This document shows, piece after piece, positions 32,713 through 40,528 of a stretch of 48,073 bases of DNA (position 1 is the stretch's first letter; each line of letters opens with the position of its first letter). The notes beneath the pieces are model-generated. The model searched no databases and was not told the origin of the DNA. It saw only the letters and a program-made list of their open reading frames with translations. A program made the position numbers and the translations under genes. Origin of the DNA: Candidatus Limivivens merdigallinarum (GTDB lineage: Bacteria; Bacillota; Clostridia; Lachnospirales; Lachnospiraceae); contig DVFT01000092.1 in the NCBI GenBank assembly GCA_018713105.1, positions 1 through 48,073 on the forward strand, given 5' to 3'.

Positions 32713-33989
32713 TTTCCAAGACTCCCTAAGTATTTTTTGAGATACAGCAGATATTTATACCGGCGGTTTCCCCTCAGATGGCATCTCACCCGCCTGCCGT
32801 TTTGGACGATGCTTCCCTCCATCCAGGCGCTCTCCCGTATCGGTCCTTTCCGGATGCCAAGCAGGATCAGGCTTTTCGCCAGGGCATGGTTTCGTTTGAT
32901 GTCCTCTTCCTTAAGTCTTGCCGCCAGTTGGTGCTCCCCATTCTCCAGCACATCGTCGGTGAATTTCAGGCTTCCGAACACCCTGGCCTCCTCCCTGGTG
33001 GGATACGCCATGAACCGGGCAAGCCGCCCGAATAGCCTCCGCTGACTTTTTGGGTCCATCCGGGTCCAGTCCGCGATTTTCTTGGGAAGCTTCCTTTCCT
33101 CATGGACCATATAGGGGATCAGCCCATCCCGGAACGCCAGAATCCGTTCCTGGTTCTCATTCCTCTGGCTTTTCATCACTGGCTTGAACGTTTCCCCTTC
33201 CTTCCGGTAACCTAAGGTCATGCCGTGAGGGGCGCTCATGATCCCTTCAAAGAGGCTGTTGGAAAACAGCACCTTTCTCTTAATATGACCTTTCGGCGAA
33301 AAATAATACGCGTGATATTTGGAAAAATCGCTTCCCTTGGGCAGGCTGTAAAGACCGAAATAATATCCGGTAAGCTTTTTCCCGCACCCGCCGCTTTCCC
33401 TTAAAAGATCCAGGGTCTGCTGGACCGTCCCCGTCCAGCCGCTGTCCACCACGGCGCAGGGAACGGGATCCAGAAGCCCTTCCTGCCTCAGATACCCCAT
33501 CGTATCCTGGTAGGCTTCCCTGGAATGCTGATTCAAAAGCTCCAGAAACCCCGGAGCTTTCTCAAGACGCGGGATCAGACGCTGTACCTCCTGATAGGAA
33601 AGGATCCGATCCAGCTCTCCCGAAAGCCCCATTCCTTCTGCTATCCTCACGATCTCCTCCTCGGTGAGCGCTGCCCTGTGCAGTACCTTCCGAAGGGTTA
33701 CATCGATTCCTCCTAAGCAGATCTCTTTCAGGGCATCCCTTCCCTTCAGGTGAAAACAGGGCACCCGCAGGCTGAACCGGGAACAGAAGAGATATCTGCA
33801 CTCAATCTGTGGAACTTTTCGGCTTAGAAACATCTGTGCCGCAAGATACATGGGATAGCCATCCCTTGCAAGAAAATAAAGACGTCCCACTCCCTCCTCT
33901 GCCGCAGACCTTATCACCCACTGGATAAAGTCTGACAGCACAGGGAGCAGGACTTGATCAGAGATTTGAGAAAAAACGGAACGCTTCAT
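32709..33989 (-). CDS. Stand-alone LAR-D/E-G-module protein
   Basis: 426-aa soluble protein that corresponds to the C-terminal module of the two HAD-fusion proteins in this operon. Shared landmarks in the same order: LYFLARDGYPM (near residue 38), YLFCSRFSLR (about 65), and CAVVDSGWTGTVQQTL (about 190). It has no HAD domain. A basic C-terminal tail (RCHLRGNRRYKYLLYLKKYLG) could bind membrane or nucleic acid. No enzyme class is evident; the conserved Asp, Arg and Trp residues suggest an active or ligand-binding site. The start at 33989 has AAAGGAAG upstream and lies 32 bp inside the preceding glycosyltransferase gene. Confidence 0.7.
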   Translation of the reverse strand: MKRSVFSQISDQVLLPVLSDFIQWVIRSAAEEGVGRLYFLARDGYPMYLAAQMFLSRKVPQIECRYLFCSRFSLRVPCFHLKGRDALKEICLGGIDVTLRKVLHRAALTEEEIVRIAEGMGLSGELDRILSYQEVQRLIPRLEKAPGFLELLNQHSREAYQDTMGYLRQEGLLDPVPCAVVDSGWTGTVQQTLDLLRESGGCGKKLTGYYFGLYSLPKGSDFSKYHAYYFSPKGHIKRKVLFSNSLFEGIMSAPHGMTLGYRKEGETFKPVMKSQRNENQERILAFRDGLIPYMVHEERKLPKKIADWTRMDPKSQRRLFGRLARFMAYPTREEARVFGSLKFTDDVLENGEHQLAARLKEEDIKRNHALAKSLILLGIRKGPIRESAWMEGSIVQNGRRVRCHLRGNRRYKYLLYLKKYLGSLGK

Positions 33990-34824
33990 CGTCTTCCTTT
34001 CCCCGGAAAAACGCCGTCCTCTGCTTGTGCCAGCCATAGAGCCGAACCGGCAGCATCCCCAAAAGGAGGGGCTTTATGCTTGCCGGAAGTCTCCTTGGAA
34101 ACGGGATCCCCATTTTCTGAAAGCCCGCATACCGGACGCGGCATTCCTTCAGCCGGAAGGAGAATTTTCGCTTGCGGTACCCGCTGTCGTCTTCCCGGTA
34201 CAAAAATAATTCTTCCTGTAGATTGTACCCAAAACAGCCTTCCCTATGCAGCCGCATGAAAAGTTCGTAGTCCTCCGAGCGCCCGATCCCTTGGGAGGTA
34301 TCATATGCCCGGAACAATTCTCCCTTTTGATTCAAAAAGACTTCCCGCCGGAATACCACCGAAGGATGGATATAGGGGGAATACTTCAGGAAATCCTTGG
34401 CGTCTGGCTGCTCCTTCATCCTCCGCTTGCCCCAGACGCCCTCTTTTCCAAAAAGCAGCGCCCCGCATCCCACAAAGGAAACTTTTGGATTTTGTTCCAG
34501 GAATTCCACCTGACGCTCCAGCCTCTCCGGCAGGCAGTCGTCGTCCGCATCCATGCGCGCCAGGTACTTTCCCTTCGCCTGGCGGATACAGGTATTCAGC
34601 CCGTGGGAAATCCCCTGATTTCCATCTCCCCGGATCAGGCGGATCCGGCGGTCCAGACCTTGCAGCTTTCCTAGAATCTCCGCCTCAGCCCTTTCGGAAC
34701 CGTCGTCATAGATGAGAAATTCCAGGTCACTCAAGGTCTGGTCCAAGATCGAGCGGACAGAACGCTCCAAATGGCAAGGATTCTTCTGGTTGTAAACGCT
34801 CATGATCACACTCACTTTCGGCAT
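33958..34824 (-). CDS. Family 2 glycosyltransferase
   Basis: 288-aa GT-A fold enzyme. PKVSVIMSVYN at the N-terminus, FLIYDDGSER, and the metal-binding KYLARMDADDDCLP stretch place it in GT2; SPYIHPSVVFRREVF and GRSEDYELFMRL complete the acceptor side. Short basic C-terminus without clear membrane helices. It would add a sugar to the lipid-linked glycan at the inner membrane face. ATG at 34824 has AAAGGAGAG upstream and matches the family's usual start; this places the start 98 bp inside the preceding GT4 frame. Confidence 0.9.
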   Translation of the reverse strand: MPKVSVIMSVYNQKNPCHLERSVRSILDQTLSDLEFLIYDDGSERAEAEILGKLQGLDRRIRLIRGDGNQGISHGLNTCIRQAKGKYLARMDADDDCLPERLERQVEFLEQNPKVSFVGCGALLFGKEGVWGKRRMKEQPDAKDFLKYSPYIHPSVVFRREVFLNQKGELFRAYDTSQGIGRSEDYELFMRLHREGCFGYNLQEELFLYREDDSGYRKRKFSFRLKECRVRYAGFQKMGIPFPRRLPASIKPLLLGMLPVRLYGWHKQRTAFFRGKEDDEAFRFFSNL

Positions 34825-35989
34825 CCCATTCTCTCCTTTCCTCCGCTTCAGCAAGAGCCAATCTATAAATCTTTCGGATCCTTCGCTCCGCTTCCTTTTT
34901 CCCAAATGTTCGCAGCACCTTGGGGGCGCGCTCTCCCATCGCCTGCCGAAGCCTGGCATCCTCTGCCAGAATGCGGATGGCTTCCCGGAACCCTTCTGCA
35001 TCCTCCGGCGAAAGGAGGAAGCCGTTCTCCCCATGCACCAGATATTCCCCGGTTCCGCGGTTCTTCGCCGCGATCACGGGAACTCCCGAAGCGAGCGCCT
35101 CCAAGGCTGCCATGCCAAGCCCCTCCCGCCTGGAAGGAAAGAGAAAGATATCAGCGCCATTCAGCAGACGATCCATGTCCTTCCGAAACCCTAAGAAGGT
35201 CACCTTCTCCTGAAGCCCCAGCTCCTCCGTCATCTGCCAAAGCCTGGACCGGTAGGGTCCTTCCCCGCAGATCACATACCGGAAGGGCAGACTCCCAAGC
35301 CCTGCCAATGCTTTCAAGGCGGTCTGGTAGTTTTTGTCGGGATGGAGGAGGGCACTGGTCATCAGGCAGATCTCCCACTTCCCTATTCCCAGTTCAGAGC
35401 GCACCTCCTCTCGGAGTTCCTTTCTTAGCTGATACCGTTCTTCATCCACGCCCACTCCCGGTATCAGGTGTACCGCTCCTCCCGGTTTCACAGGAAGCCT
35501 TGCGGCGCGTTCCCGATCCTCCCGGTTGATGGTCACCAGATGGTCCGTGAACCGCGCCATCAGCCATTCCGCCGGGTAGTACAGCAGCCAGTTCTTCCAG
35601 GGCGCTCCCTTGTAAAAATGGAGACCGTGGGCTGTGTACATGACCTGTACCTTTCGCTTTGCCCGGGCTCCAGCCAGCCTTCCCAAGATGCCGCCCACCG
35701 GGTTGTGGCAGTGCACCAGGTCAATCTCCTCCCTCTCTATGAGTGCGGTCAGCGTTTTTAACGCCGCCGCATTTTCCCGGAGCCGGTAGGGGGAACGTTC
35801 GATGGGAATGGAAACCGTGCGGATCCCTTCTTTTTCAAAATAATCCGGCTCAAAATCGTAAGCCGGACAGTCAAAATTCGATGCATACCAGATCTCTGCA
35901 CCCAGCTCCTTTAAGATGCGGACATGCCCTTTTAGGAACTGGGGCAAAAAACCGCTGATGGTGGTCAGGATCAAAACCTTTTTCTTCAA
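34727..35989 (-). CDS. Family 4 glycosyltransferase, first gene of the glycan operon
   Basis: 420-aa GT-B enzyme. MKKKVLILTTISGFLPQFL, IDLVHCHNPVGG, YTAHGLHFYKGAPW and the E-x7-E site REGLGMAALEALASG match the capsule/EPS GT4 group (EpsF/WcaA-adjacent type). The start is a TTG at 35989 with GGGAGG eight bases upstream. The family normally ends near residue 380; the last roughly 32 codons here run over the start of the GT2 gene in another frame, which suggests loss of an ancestral stop or a sequence frameshift. Likely an early step in building the exported glycan. Confidence 0.87.
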   Translation of the reverse strand: MKKKVLILTTISGFLPQFLKGHVRILKELGAEIWYASNFDCPAYDFEPDYFEKEGIRTVSIPIERSPYRLRENAAALKTLTALIEREEIDLVHCHNPVGGILGRLAGARAKRKVQVMYTAHGLHFYKGAPWKNWLLYYPAEWLMARFTDHLVTINREDRERAARLPVKPGGAVHLIPGVGVDEERYQLRKELREEVRSELGIGKWEICLMTSALLHPDKNYQTALKALAGLGSLPFRYVICGEGPYRSRLWQMTEELGLQEKVTFLGFRKDMDRLLNGADIFLFPSRREGLGMAALEALASGVPVIAAKNRGTGEYLVHGENGFLLSPEDAEGFREAIRILAEDARLRQAMGERAPKVLRTFGKKEAERRIRKIYRLALAEAEERREWDAESECDHERLQPEESLPFGAFCPLDLGPDLE

Positions 35990-36081
35990 TCTTTCTTCCT
36001 CCCGTCAGATACTCCGCCAGGGGTTTCCCCTGTCGCCGTTTTTTATCCGCAGAGAGTCTATCATTTTTTGCGGTCGGTTTC

Positions 36082-36106
36082 CTTATGATTTCTCTGGAAA
36101 CATAAG
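36082..36106. promoter_or_regulatory. Inverted repeat upstream of the glycan operon
   Basis: A 25-bp dyad with outer arms CTTATG and CATAAG and inner TTTC and GAAA, about 95 bp before the TTG start of the first glycan gene and 65 bp after the convergentless MATE stop. It could be an operator or a leader hairpin. No good -35/-10 pair is visible around it, and no clear terminator separates the MATE gene from the operon. Confidence 0.4.
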
Positions 36107-36169
36107 AAGATTGTGGCACAAACGCTGCGTTTGTCTGCGCTTCGGCTCGATCCATTCCGCCCCATCACC

Positions 36170-37504
36170 TCATCCCTTGGCTTCCTGTTTTTCTTGATGA
36201 AGGAACTCCCTGCCTGTCACCATCACAGCGGCAGCCGCAGCAATGATGTGGCTGACCAGAACGGCAGCCCAGATCCCGTTGATCCCCAGCGTCCCACGGG
36301 ATAACAGCCACGCCAGCGGCATTCTGATCACCAGATAGTACAGTACCATGCAGAGCATGCTCTTGAACGGCTTACCCAGCCCGTTCAAGCTGCCCAAAAA
36401 GCAGTTGGTGATGGTATTCAACACATAACCGATCCCGACGATCTTAAAATACGTCTCCACAATTTCAGCCGCCGCGTCGCTGTCCACGAACAGATGAGAC
36501 AGCGGATTGGAACCGAATACCACGATCCCGGACAGGATCAGCAGGAGCACGATCCCACATGCCAGGGAGAGTTTTATGTAATCCCTGGCACGGTCATATC
36601 GCCTTCCTCCCTCGCACTGACCGACGATGCTGGTCAGCGCCATATTGAACGCCATCGCCGGATAGAACAGAATGATTTCCAGCTTTCCCGTGATCCCATA
36701 GGCAGCTAACGCTGAGATCCCATATCCCGTGACCAGCGAGGTGAGGAAGCTGGTGCTGATTGCCGGGATACTCTGCTGAAACGCAGAGGGAATCCCCTTG
36801 ACGGCAAAAGGCAGCACCCATTGTCTGTCAAAAAGCTTCCATTGAAGGCGGAACAGCTTCTTTTGACGGAGATAGACCAGCATAAAGATCAGGCATAATG
36901 TCTGGGACAGAACGGTTGCCACAGCCGCCCCCTGAAATCCCATGATGTGGATAAACAAGGGATCCAGCCCTGCGTTCAGCGCTGTGCAGACCAGCATCGC
37001 GACCACCTGAAAGACACTGTTTCCAAAGCTTCTCAAGACTGCCGTAAAATAGCAATACAAAAAGACTGCCAAATATCCCAACAGATAGATGGACAGATAT
37101 TCATATGCCAGCTTAAGCACCTCCTCTGGCGTATTCAAAAGAACCAGGATCGGTCTCAGCGCCAGTTCCAGGCAGACCGTCACCGCCAGCGAAAATACCA
37201 CCGCCATCGTCAAGGACGTCATGATCAGTTTCTCTGTCTTATCCTTCTGTTTCGCTCCGATTGCCTGTGACAGCAAAATGGATACTCCGTTCGTCATGCC
37301 CATCGCAATGGAGTTGAGGATCAAAATCACCGGTGTAGAATTCGTCAGCGCCGCATACGCCGTCTCCCCCAGCAGATTACCGATCCAAAGACTGTCCACC
37401 AGATTGTACGCCATATTCAAAAACATGGCAGCCATCAGCGGCAATGCCATCGCTGCAAGGGACTTTCTCGTATTTCCCTTGATAAAGTCTATTTCCATCT
37501 TCAT
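36170..37504 (-). CDS. MATE family efflux transporter (second)
   Basis: 444-aa transporter with twelve membrane segments in two homologous halves. MALPLMAAMFLNMAYNLVDSLW at the start and GMTNGVSILLSQAIGAKQKDK identify the MATE/NorM-like family; predicted to export drugs or metabolites with an ion gradient. ATG at 37504 has AAGGAGG eight bases upstream. A 17-bp palindrome identical to the one at the tetR promoter lies just before the ribosome site, so it is very likely repressed by the adjacent TetR protein. It follows tetR by 185 bp with a terminator-like hairpin between them. Confidence 0.92.
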   Translation of the reverse strand: MKMEIDFIKGNTRKSLAAMALPLMAAMFLNMAYNLVDSLWIGNLLGETAYAALTNSTPVILILNSIAMGMTNGVSILLSQAIGAKQKDKTEKLIMTSLTMAVVFSLAVTVCLELALRPILVLLNTPEEVLKLAYEYLSIYLLGYLAVFLYCYFTAVLRSFGNSVFQVVAMLVCTALNAGLDPLFIHIMGFQGAAVATVLSQTLCLIFMLVYLRQKKLFRLQWKLFDRQWVLPFAVKGIPSAFQQSIPAISTSFLTSLVTGYGISALAAYGITGKLEIILFYPAMAFNMALTSIVGQCEGGRRYDRARDYIKLSLACGIVLLLILSGIVVFGSNPLSHLFVDSDAAAEIVETYFKIVGIGYVLNTITNCFLGSLNGLGKPFKSMLCMVLYYLVIRMPLAWLLSRGTLGINGIWAAVLVSHIIAAAAAVMVTGREFLHQEKQEAKG

Positions 37505-37527
37505 GTCTTATACCTCCTTTTTAAGTG

Positions 37528-37544
37528 AATGAATATTATTCATT
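37528..37544. promoter_or_regulatory. TetR operator copy at the MATE gene
   Basis: AATGAATATTATTCATT, a 17-bp palindrome around a central T, 24 bp upstream of the MATE start on the minus strand. An identical copy lies at 38329-38345, at the tetR promoter, so both are probably bound by the TetR-family protein encoded between them. Confidence 0.85.
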
Positions 37545-37550
37545 TAAGCT

Positions 37551-37583
37551 TCTAAAAAGTTCCCTGCCGTGTCTGACAGGGAA
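37551..37583 (-). terminator. Terminator-like hairpin between tetR and the MATE gene
   Basis: Arms TTCCCTG and CAGGGAA (37560-37583) enclose a 10-base loop and are followed on the minus strand by CTTTTTAG. It should end or attenuate the tetR transcript about 105 bp after its stop, just before the operator at the pump gene. Confidence 0.7.
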
Positions 37584-37689
37584 TTTCCTCTTATTCCATT
37601 CTCTCTGCCTTGCCCGTGCTCTCTCCTATCCGTCCTCCTCCCTTCTAACGTTTCCTTCAGGTTCCTCTCTCCTCCCCTTCTGCGCTTTC

Positions 37690-38262
37690 TCACGATATTC
37701 CCTCTATCCACTCCAGCAAAAAGCCGCGGCTACGCCTTACCCGCTCCTCGGCAGGAATCGATTGATCCAGCAAGATCCCAAGCTGACCGTATACACAGAA
37801 GGAGGCTGCCGTCTCCGGATCCTTAAGCCTGATTTCTCCCCGCTTTTTTGCTGCAGTGAGCAGGTCAGCCACGATGGGCTGAAGCTTTGCGCAGATTTTC
37901 AGAGATAATTGATTGTGAAATTTCACGCTGCCGCTGTCATGGCATAGTTTTTCCGCATAACTCCCATCCTGTTCCACCTCCAGAAAGGTGGGCATCTGCC
38001 CGATCAGCTCCTTCAGCGGCATCGACGGATCCAGCATCCTGCACATCTGCCCTACCTGCCTCTGCGCATATTGGTCCAATGCCGTGTCAAACAGCTCTTC
38101 CTTGGAGGAAAAGTACCGATAGCAAAGCCCTTGAGCCACATTCATCTCCCTGGCGATGTCGGAAATGGATGTTTTCTCATATCCTTTCTCGTAAAATACC
38201 TTCATCGCCGTATCCAGGATTTCCTGACGCCTCTCCTCCGGTGCCTTCGTGATTCTGGCCAT
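37690..38262 (-). CDS. TetR family regulator
   Basis: 190-aa repressor. N-terminal helix-turn-helix (residues about 10-57; RRQEILDTAMKVFYEKGYEKTSISDIA then GLCYRYFSSKEELF) and a helical ligand domain. The partner gene downstream is a MATE pump, a classic repressor-pump pair. The only palindrome shared by the two upstream regions is AATGAATATTATTCATT, one copy touching the tetR -35 box and one before the pump, so the protein probably represses both genes until an unknown ligand binds. Confidence 0.93.
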   Translation of the reverse strand: MARITKAPEERRQEILDTAMKVFYEKGYEKTSISDIAREMNVAQGLCYRYFSSKEELFDTALDQYAQRQVGQMCRMLDPSMPLKELIGQMPTFLEVEQDGSYAEKLCHDSGSVKFHNQLSLKICAKLQPIVADLLTAAKKRGEIRLKDPETAASFCVYGQLGILLDQSIPAEERVRRSRGFLLEWIEGIS

Positions 38263-38300
38263 ACGTTTCGTTCACCTCTTTTCTGTCCGATCTATGGCAA

Positions 38301-38330
38301 AGTATAGCACAGTTCTATCTTGGTTGTCAA
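38301..38330 (-). promoter_or_regulatory. tetR promoter
   Basis: Minus strand TTGACA (38325-38330), 18-bp spacer, TATACT (38301-38306), about 39 bp upstream of the tetR ATG. The -35 box overlaps the operator palindrome by two bases, consistent with autorepression. Confidence 0.85.
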
Positions 38331-38345
38331 TGAATATTATTCATT
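38329..38345. promoter_or_regulatory. TetR operator copy at the tetR promoter
   Basis: AATGAATATTATTCATT again, identical over 17 bp to 37528-37544. The stop codon of the polymerase gene (38341-38343) lies inside this palindrome, so coding end and operator share bases. Confidence 0.85.
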
Positions 38346-39897
38346 CATTTGAAACAGTTCTTTCTCCGCTTCCTTCCCAGCTCAATTTCCATTTCCCCTG
38401 CTCCGGGTAATAATACAGGCGGAACAGACGCTGCTCTCCCCGGAAAAGGGCGCTGCACCGATATTCCGCTGCCGGGATGCCGCAATAATGTTTCTTTTCG
38501 CAGGAAAGGATCCTAATGCCGCTGATGGTCTCCAAGATCCCCTCCTCTGTCCGGTACTTGAGATATTGGGGCATCATCTTCCCTGTGCTGGTAAACCAGA
38601 CGCTGCATGCCACCTCCTCCTGTTTTCGCCTGAAGTTCCCTTCGTCCGCCGGCTTCTTTTCCCCGGGAAGCCCGCCTGCCATGTGATCCAGCCTCAATCC
38701 CTTCTGCAAAAAAGAAGCCCTCCTGACCGCATCGCTCCCATACCGTCTCCGAATCTGATCCACTGCACCGTCCAACCGCTCCAGCTTTTCATAATCCGTG
38801 GAATCAAAGAGCGTAAGCTGTCTTCCCGGGCTGCTATCCCAGAGCCGCTCTGTGTGGATTCCCAGGTGGCGGATGGAGCTTCCGTCCCAGAGCTGTTCAA
38901 ACAGGCGGCAGGCACGGCGGTGGAGTTCTATTGTAATATTCGTGGGATTATCAAGCTTTCCCTGACGGCTCGCAAAGCGGAAGTCAAAGTACCGCACCGT
39001 GACGGTGAGTACCTCCGCCCGGACAGAGGCTGCCCGAAGCCTGCCCGCCACCGTCTCCGCCAACCCCAAAATCGCCAGCCTGGCTGTGGAAGCATCCGTA
39101 ACGTCAAAGGCGATGGTGGTGCTGTTTCCATAGCCTTTCTGCCTGGGAGGATCGCTCTGGACCACGGAGACGTCCATACCGTTGGCAAATGCCCAGATGA
39201 GTTCCCCATGTTTTTTCAGATGCGCCTTCAGCAGACTGCGGTCGCTGCCAGCCAGTTCCCCGATGGTCCGTATGCCCAGCTGAAGCAGCTTTCGCTCTGT
39301 GGCAGGACCTACGAAAAACAGCCTGCCCACGTGGAGCTGCCACAGTTTCTCCGGGATCTCCTTCTTCCAAAGGGTGTGCACCCTGTCCGGCTTCCGGAAG
39401 TCAGACGCCATCTTGGCAAGCAGCTTGTTTTCCGAAATGCCAATGTTGACCGTAAAGCCCAGCTCCTCCCGGATTTCCTGCCTGATCGCCTCCGCCGCTT
39501 TCCACGGCTTCTGCCGCACGCCCTCCACCTTCGTCATATCCAGATATGCCTCATCAATGCTGTATGGTTCCACATCGGGCGTATGGCGGCTCAGGATCTC
39601 CAGGAAGGCTTTGGAGCAGCGTTCATAAAGCCCGTAATCGGGCGGCACCAGCAAAAGCCCAGGGCACCGCTCCTTCGCTTCCAGAATGGTCTGTCCCGTC
39701 TTAACCCCATACTCCTTTGCCGGAACGGACTTTGCCAGGATAATCCCGCGGCGCTTGGAGGTATCCCCGCCCACTGCCGATAGTTCCCGGCGAAGATCCG
39801 CATGTTCTCCTAAATGGTGGATCCGGTAGGCTGCCTCCCAGGATAAAAAAGCTGAATTGACATCAATATGAAAGATCAGTTTTTTCGCTCGTTCCAA
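38341..39897 (-). CDS. dinB: Y-family DNA polymerase (Pol IV/DinB-like), SOS-controlled
   Basis: 518-aa translesion polymerase. Metal-binding Asp12 (FHIDVNSAF) and Asp115-Glu116 (YSIDEAYLDM), palm and finger signature AKSVPAKEYGVKTGQTI, thumb with GPATERKLLQLGI, and the little-finger domain to about residue 395. A C-terminal extension of about 110 residues beyond usual Pol IV length (CSVWFTSTGKMMPQYLKYR onward) is not assigned. The start is TTG at 39897, following GAGGAGGGG; the frame extends upstream through the promoter and LexA box, so earlier ATGs are unlikely. It acts in error-prone bypass of damaged DNA. The stop lies in the tetR operator. Confidence 0.9.
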   Translation of the reverse strand: MERAKKLIFHIDVNSAFLSWEAAYRIHHLGEHADLRRELSAVGGDTSKRRGIILAKSVPAKEYGVKTGQTILEAKERCPGLLLVPPDYGLYERCSKAFLEILSRHTPDVEPYSIDEAYLDMTKVEGVRQKPWKAAEAIRQEIREELGFTVNIGISENKLLAKMASDFRKPDRVHTLWKKEIPEKLWQLHVGRLFFVGPATERKLLQLGIRTIGELAGSDRSLLKAHLKKHGELIWAFANGMDVSVVQSDPPRQKGYGNSTTIAFDVTDASTARLAILGLAETVAGRLRAASVRAEVLTVTVRYFDFRFASRQGKLDNPTNITIELHRRACRLFEQLWDGSSIRHLGIHTERLWDSSPGRQLTLFDSTDYEKLERLDGAVDQIRRRYGSDAVRRASFLQKGLRLDHMAGGLPGEKKPADEGNFRRKQEEVACSVWFTSTGKMMPQYLKYRTEEGILETISGIRILSCEKKHYCGIPAAEYRCSALFRGEQRLFRLYYYPEQGKWKLSWEGSGERTVSNE

Positions 39898-39921
39898 ACC
39901 TTTGTTCCCCTCCTCAACACG

Positions 39922-39950
39922 ATTGTATCGAACAAAAGTTCGTATTTCAA
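39922..39950 (-). promoter_or_regulatory. SOS promoter of dinB with LexA box in the spacer
   Basis: Minus strand TTGAAA (39945-39950), a 17-bp spacer, TACAAT (39922-39927). The spacer contains CGAACTTTTGTTCG (39929-39942), a perfect match to the Gram-positive LexA box CGAAC-N4-GTTCG. Bound LexA would block polymerase directly. Confidence 0.93.
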
Positions 39951-39981
39951 GCGGGAACATTTTCCACCTGTACAAAGGAAA

Positions 39982-40017
39982 AGCCCCCGGCTGCCTTTTT
40001 CAGGTATGCCGGGGGCT
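39982..40017 (-). terminator. Terminator after infA
   Basis: Arms AGCCCCCGGC and GCCGGGGGCT form a 10-bp GC-rich stem; the minus strand then reads TTTTCC. It ends the ribosomal-protein transcript and protects the dinB promoter just downstream. Confidence 0.93.
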
Positions 40018-40037
40018 CTCTTTTTGGCTTTTCGTTT

Positions 40038-40256
40038 TTATTTATCTCTCCAGATGATTCTTCCCTTGTTCAGGTCGTAGGGTGACAGTTCAATGGTCAC
40101 CTTATCCCCGGGAAGGATACGGATAAAATTCATGCGGAGCTTTCCACTGATATGCGCCAGAATGACATGTTTGTTCTCCAGTTCCACCTTGAACATGGCA
40201 TTCGGCAATTTCTCCAGTACAGTTCCTTCTACTTCAATAACATCTGCTTTTGACAT
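40038..40256 (-). CDS. infA: Translation initiation factor IF-1
   Basis: 72-aa S1/OB-fold protein with the full IF-1 sequence ([22 protein letters not shown] and ending GRIIWRDK). It binds the A site of the 30S subunit with IF-2 and IF-3 during initiation. AGGAGG precedes the ATG. The start overlaps the KOW-protein gene by 28 bp. It is the last gene of the transcript in the window. Confidence 0.98.
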   Translation of the reverse strand: MSKADVIEVEGTVLEKLPNAMFKVELENKHVILAHISGKLRMNFIRILPGDKVTIELSPYDLNKGRIIWRDK

Positions 40257-40519
40257 TCTAAACCTCCTAAACTTCTATATAATCGAATCATCCTCTTCAC
40301 TGACTCATTGGTAATTGGTTCTGCAGGGATTAACTCTGACGGGATATGGCTGATGACCTGGATATGTTTTACGTTCTTTTTCTTGGGAGCTTCCAGGGGT
40401 TTTAATCGTCCGTCGCTGAGCCAGAGCGTATCCTCATCTGCTTTCACGATGTAGTAGAGCACGCCCTTATCGTGACCTGCCAGGGAGACAGCGAGCATTC
40501 CTGCTTTTATTTCCTTCAT
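40229..40519 (-). CDS. KOW-domain RNA-binding protein (L14E-like)
   Basis: 96-aa protein with an N-terminal KOW motif ([19 protein letters not shown]) followed by a [20 protein letters not shown] stretch, as in the small KOW-domain family found between map and infA in Clostridia and related to archaeal L14e. Expected to bind RNA or the ribosome; no experimental role is known to me. It lies 9 bp after map and overlaps infA. Confidence 0.88.
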   Translation of the reverse strand: MKEIKAGMLAVSLAGHDKGVLYYIVKADEDTLWLSDGRLKPLEAPKKKNVKHIQVISHIPSELIPAEPITNESVKRMIRLYRSLGGLECQKQMLLK

Positions 40520-40528
40520 AGTTTCCTC

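Noticed and set aside
21936..35989. Recently acquired genomic island with integrase or insertion sequences
   Set aside because: The gene content is accessory, but no integrase, transposase, direct-repeat ends or tRNA junction flank it, so transfer is not demonstrated here.
35871..36155. 94-aa minus-strand frame overlapping the start of the glycan operon
   Set aside because: It overlaps the well-supported GT4 gene in another frame and lacks a ribosome site or recognisable domain.
38488..39783. 431-aa plus-strand frame opposite dinB
   Set aside because: A shadow of the high-GC dinB coding strand; composition is low-complexity His/Pro/Leu/Arg and no start signal is present.
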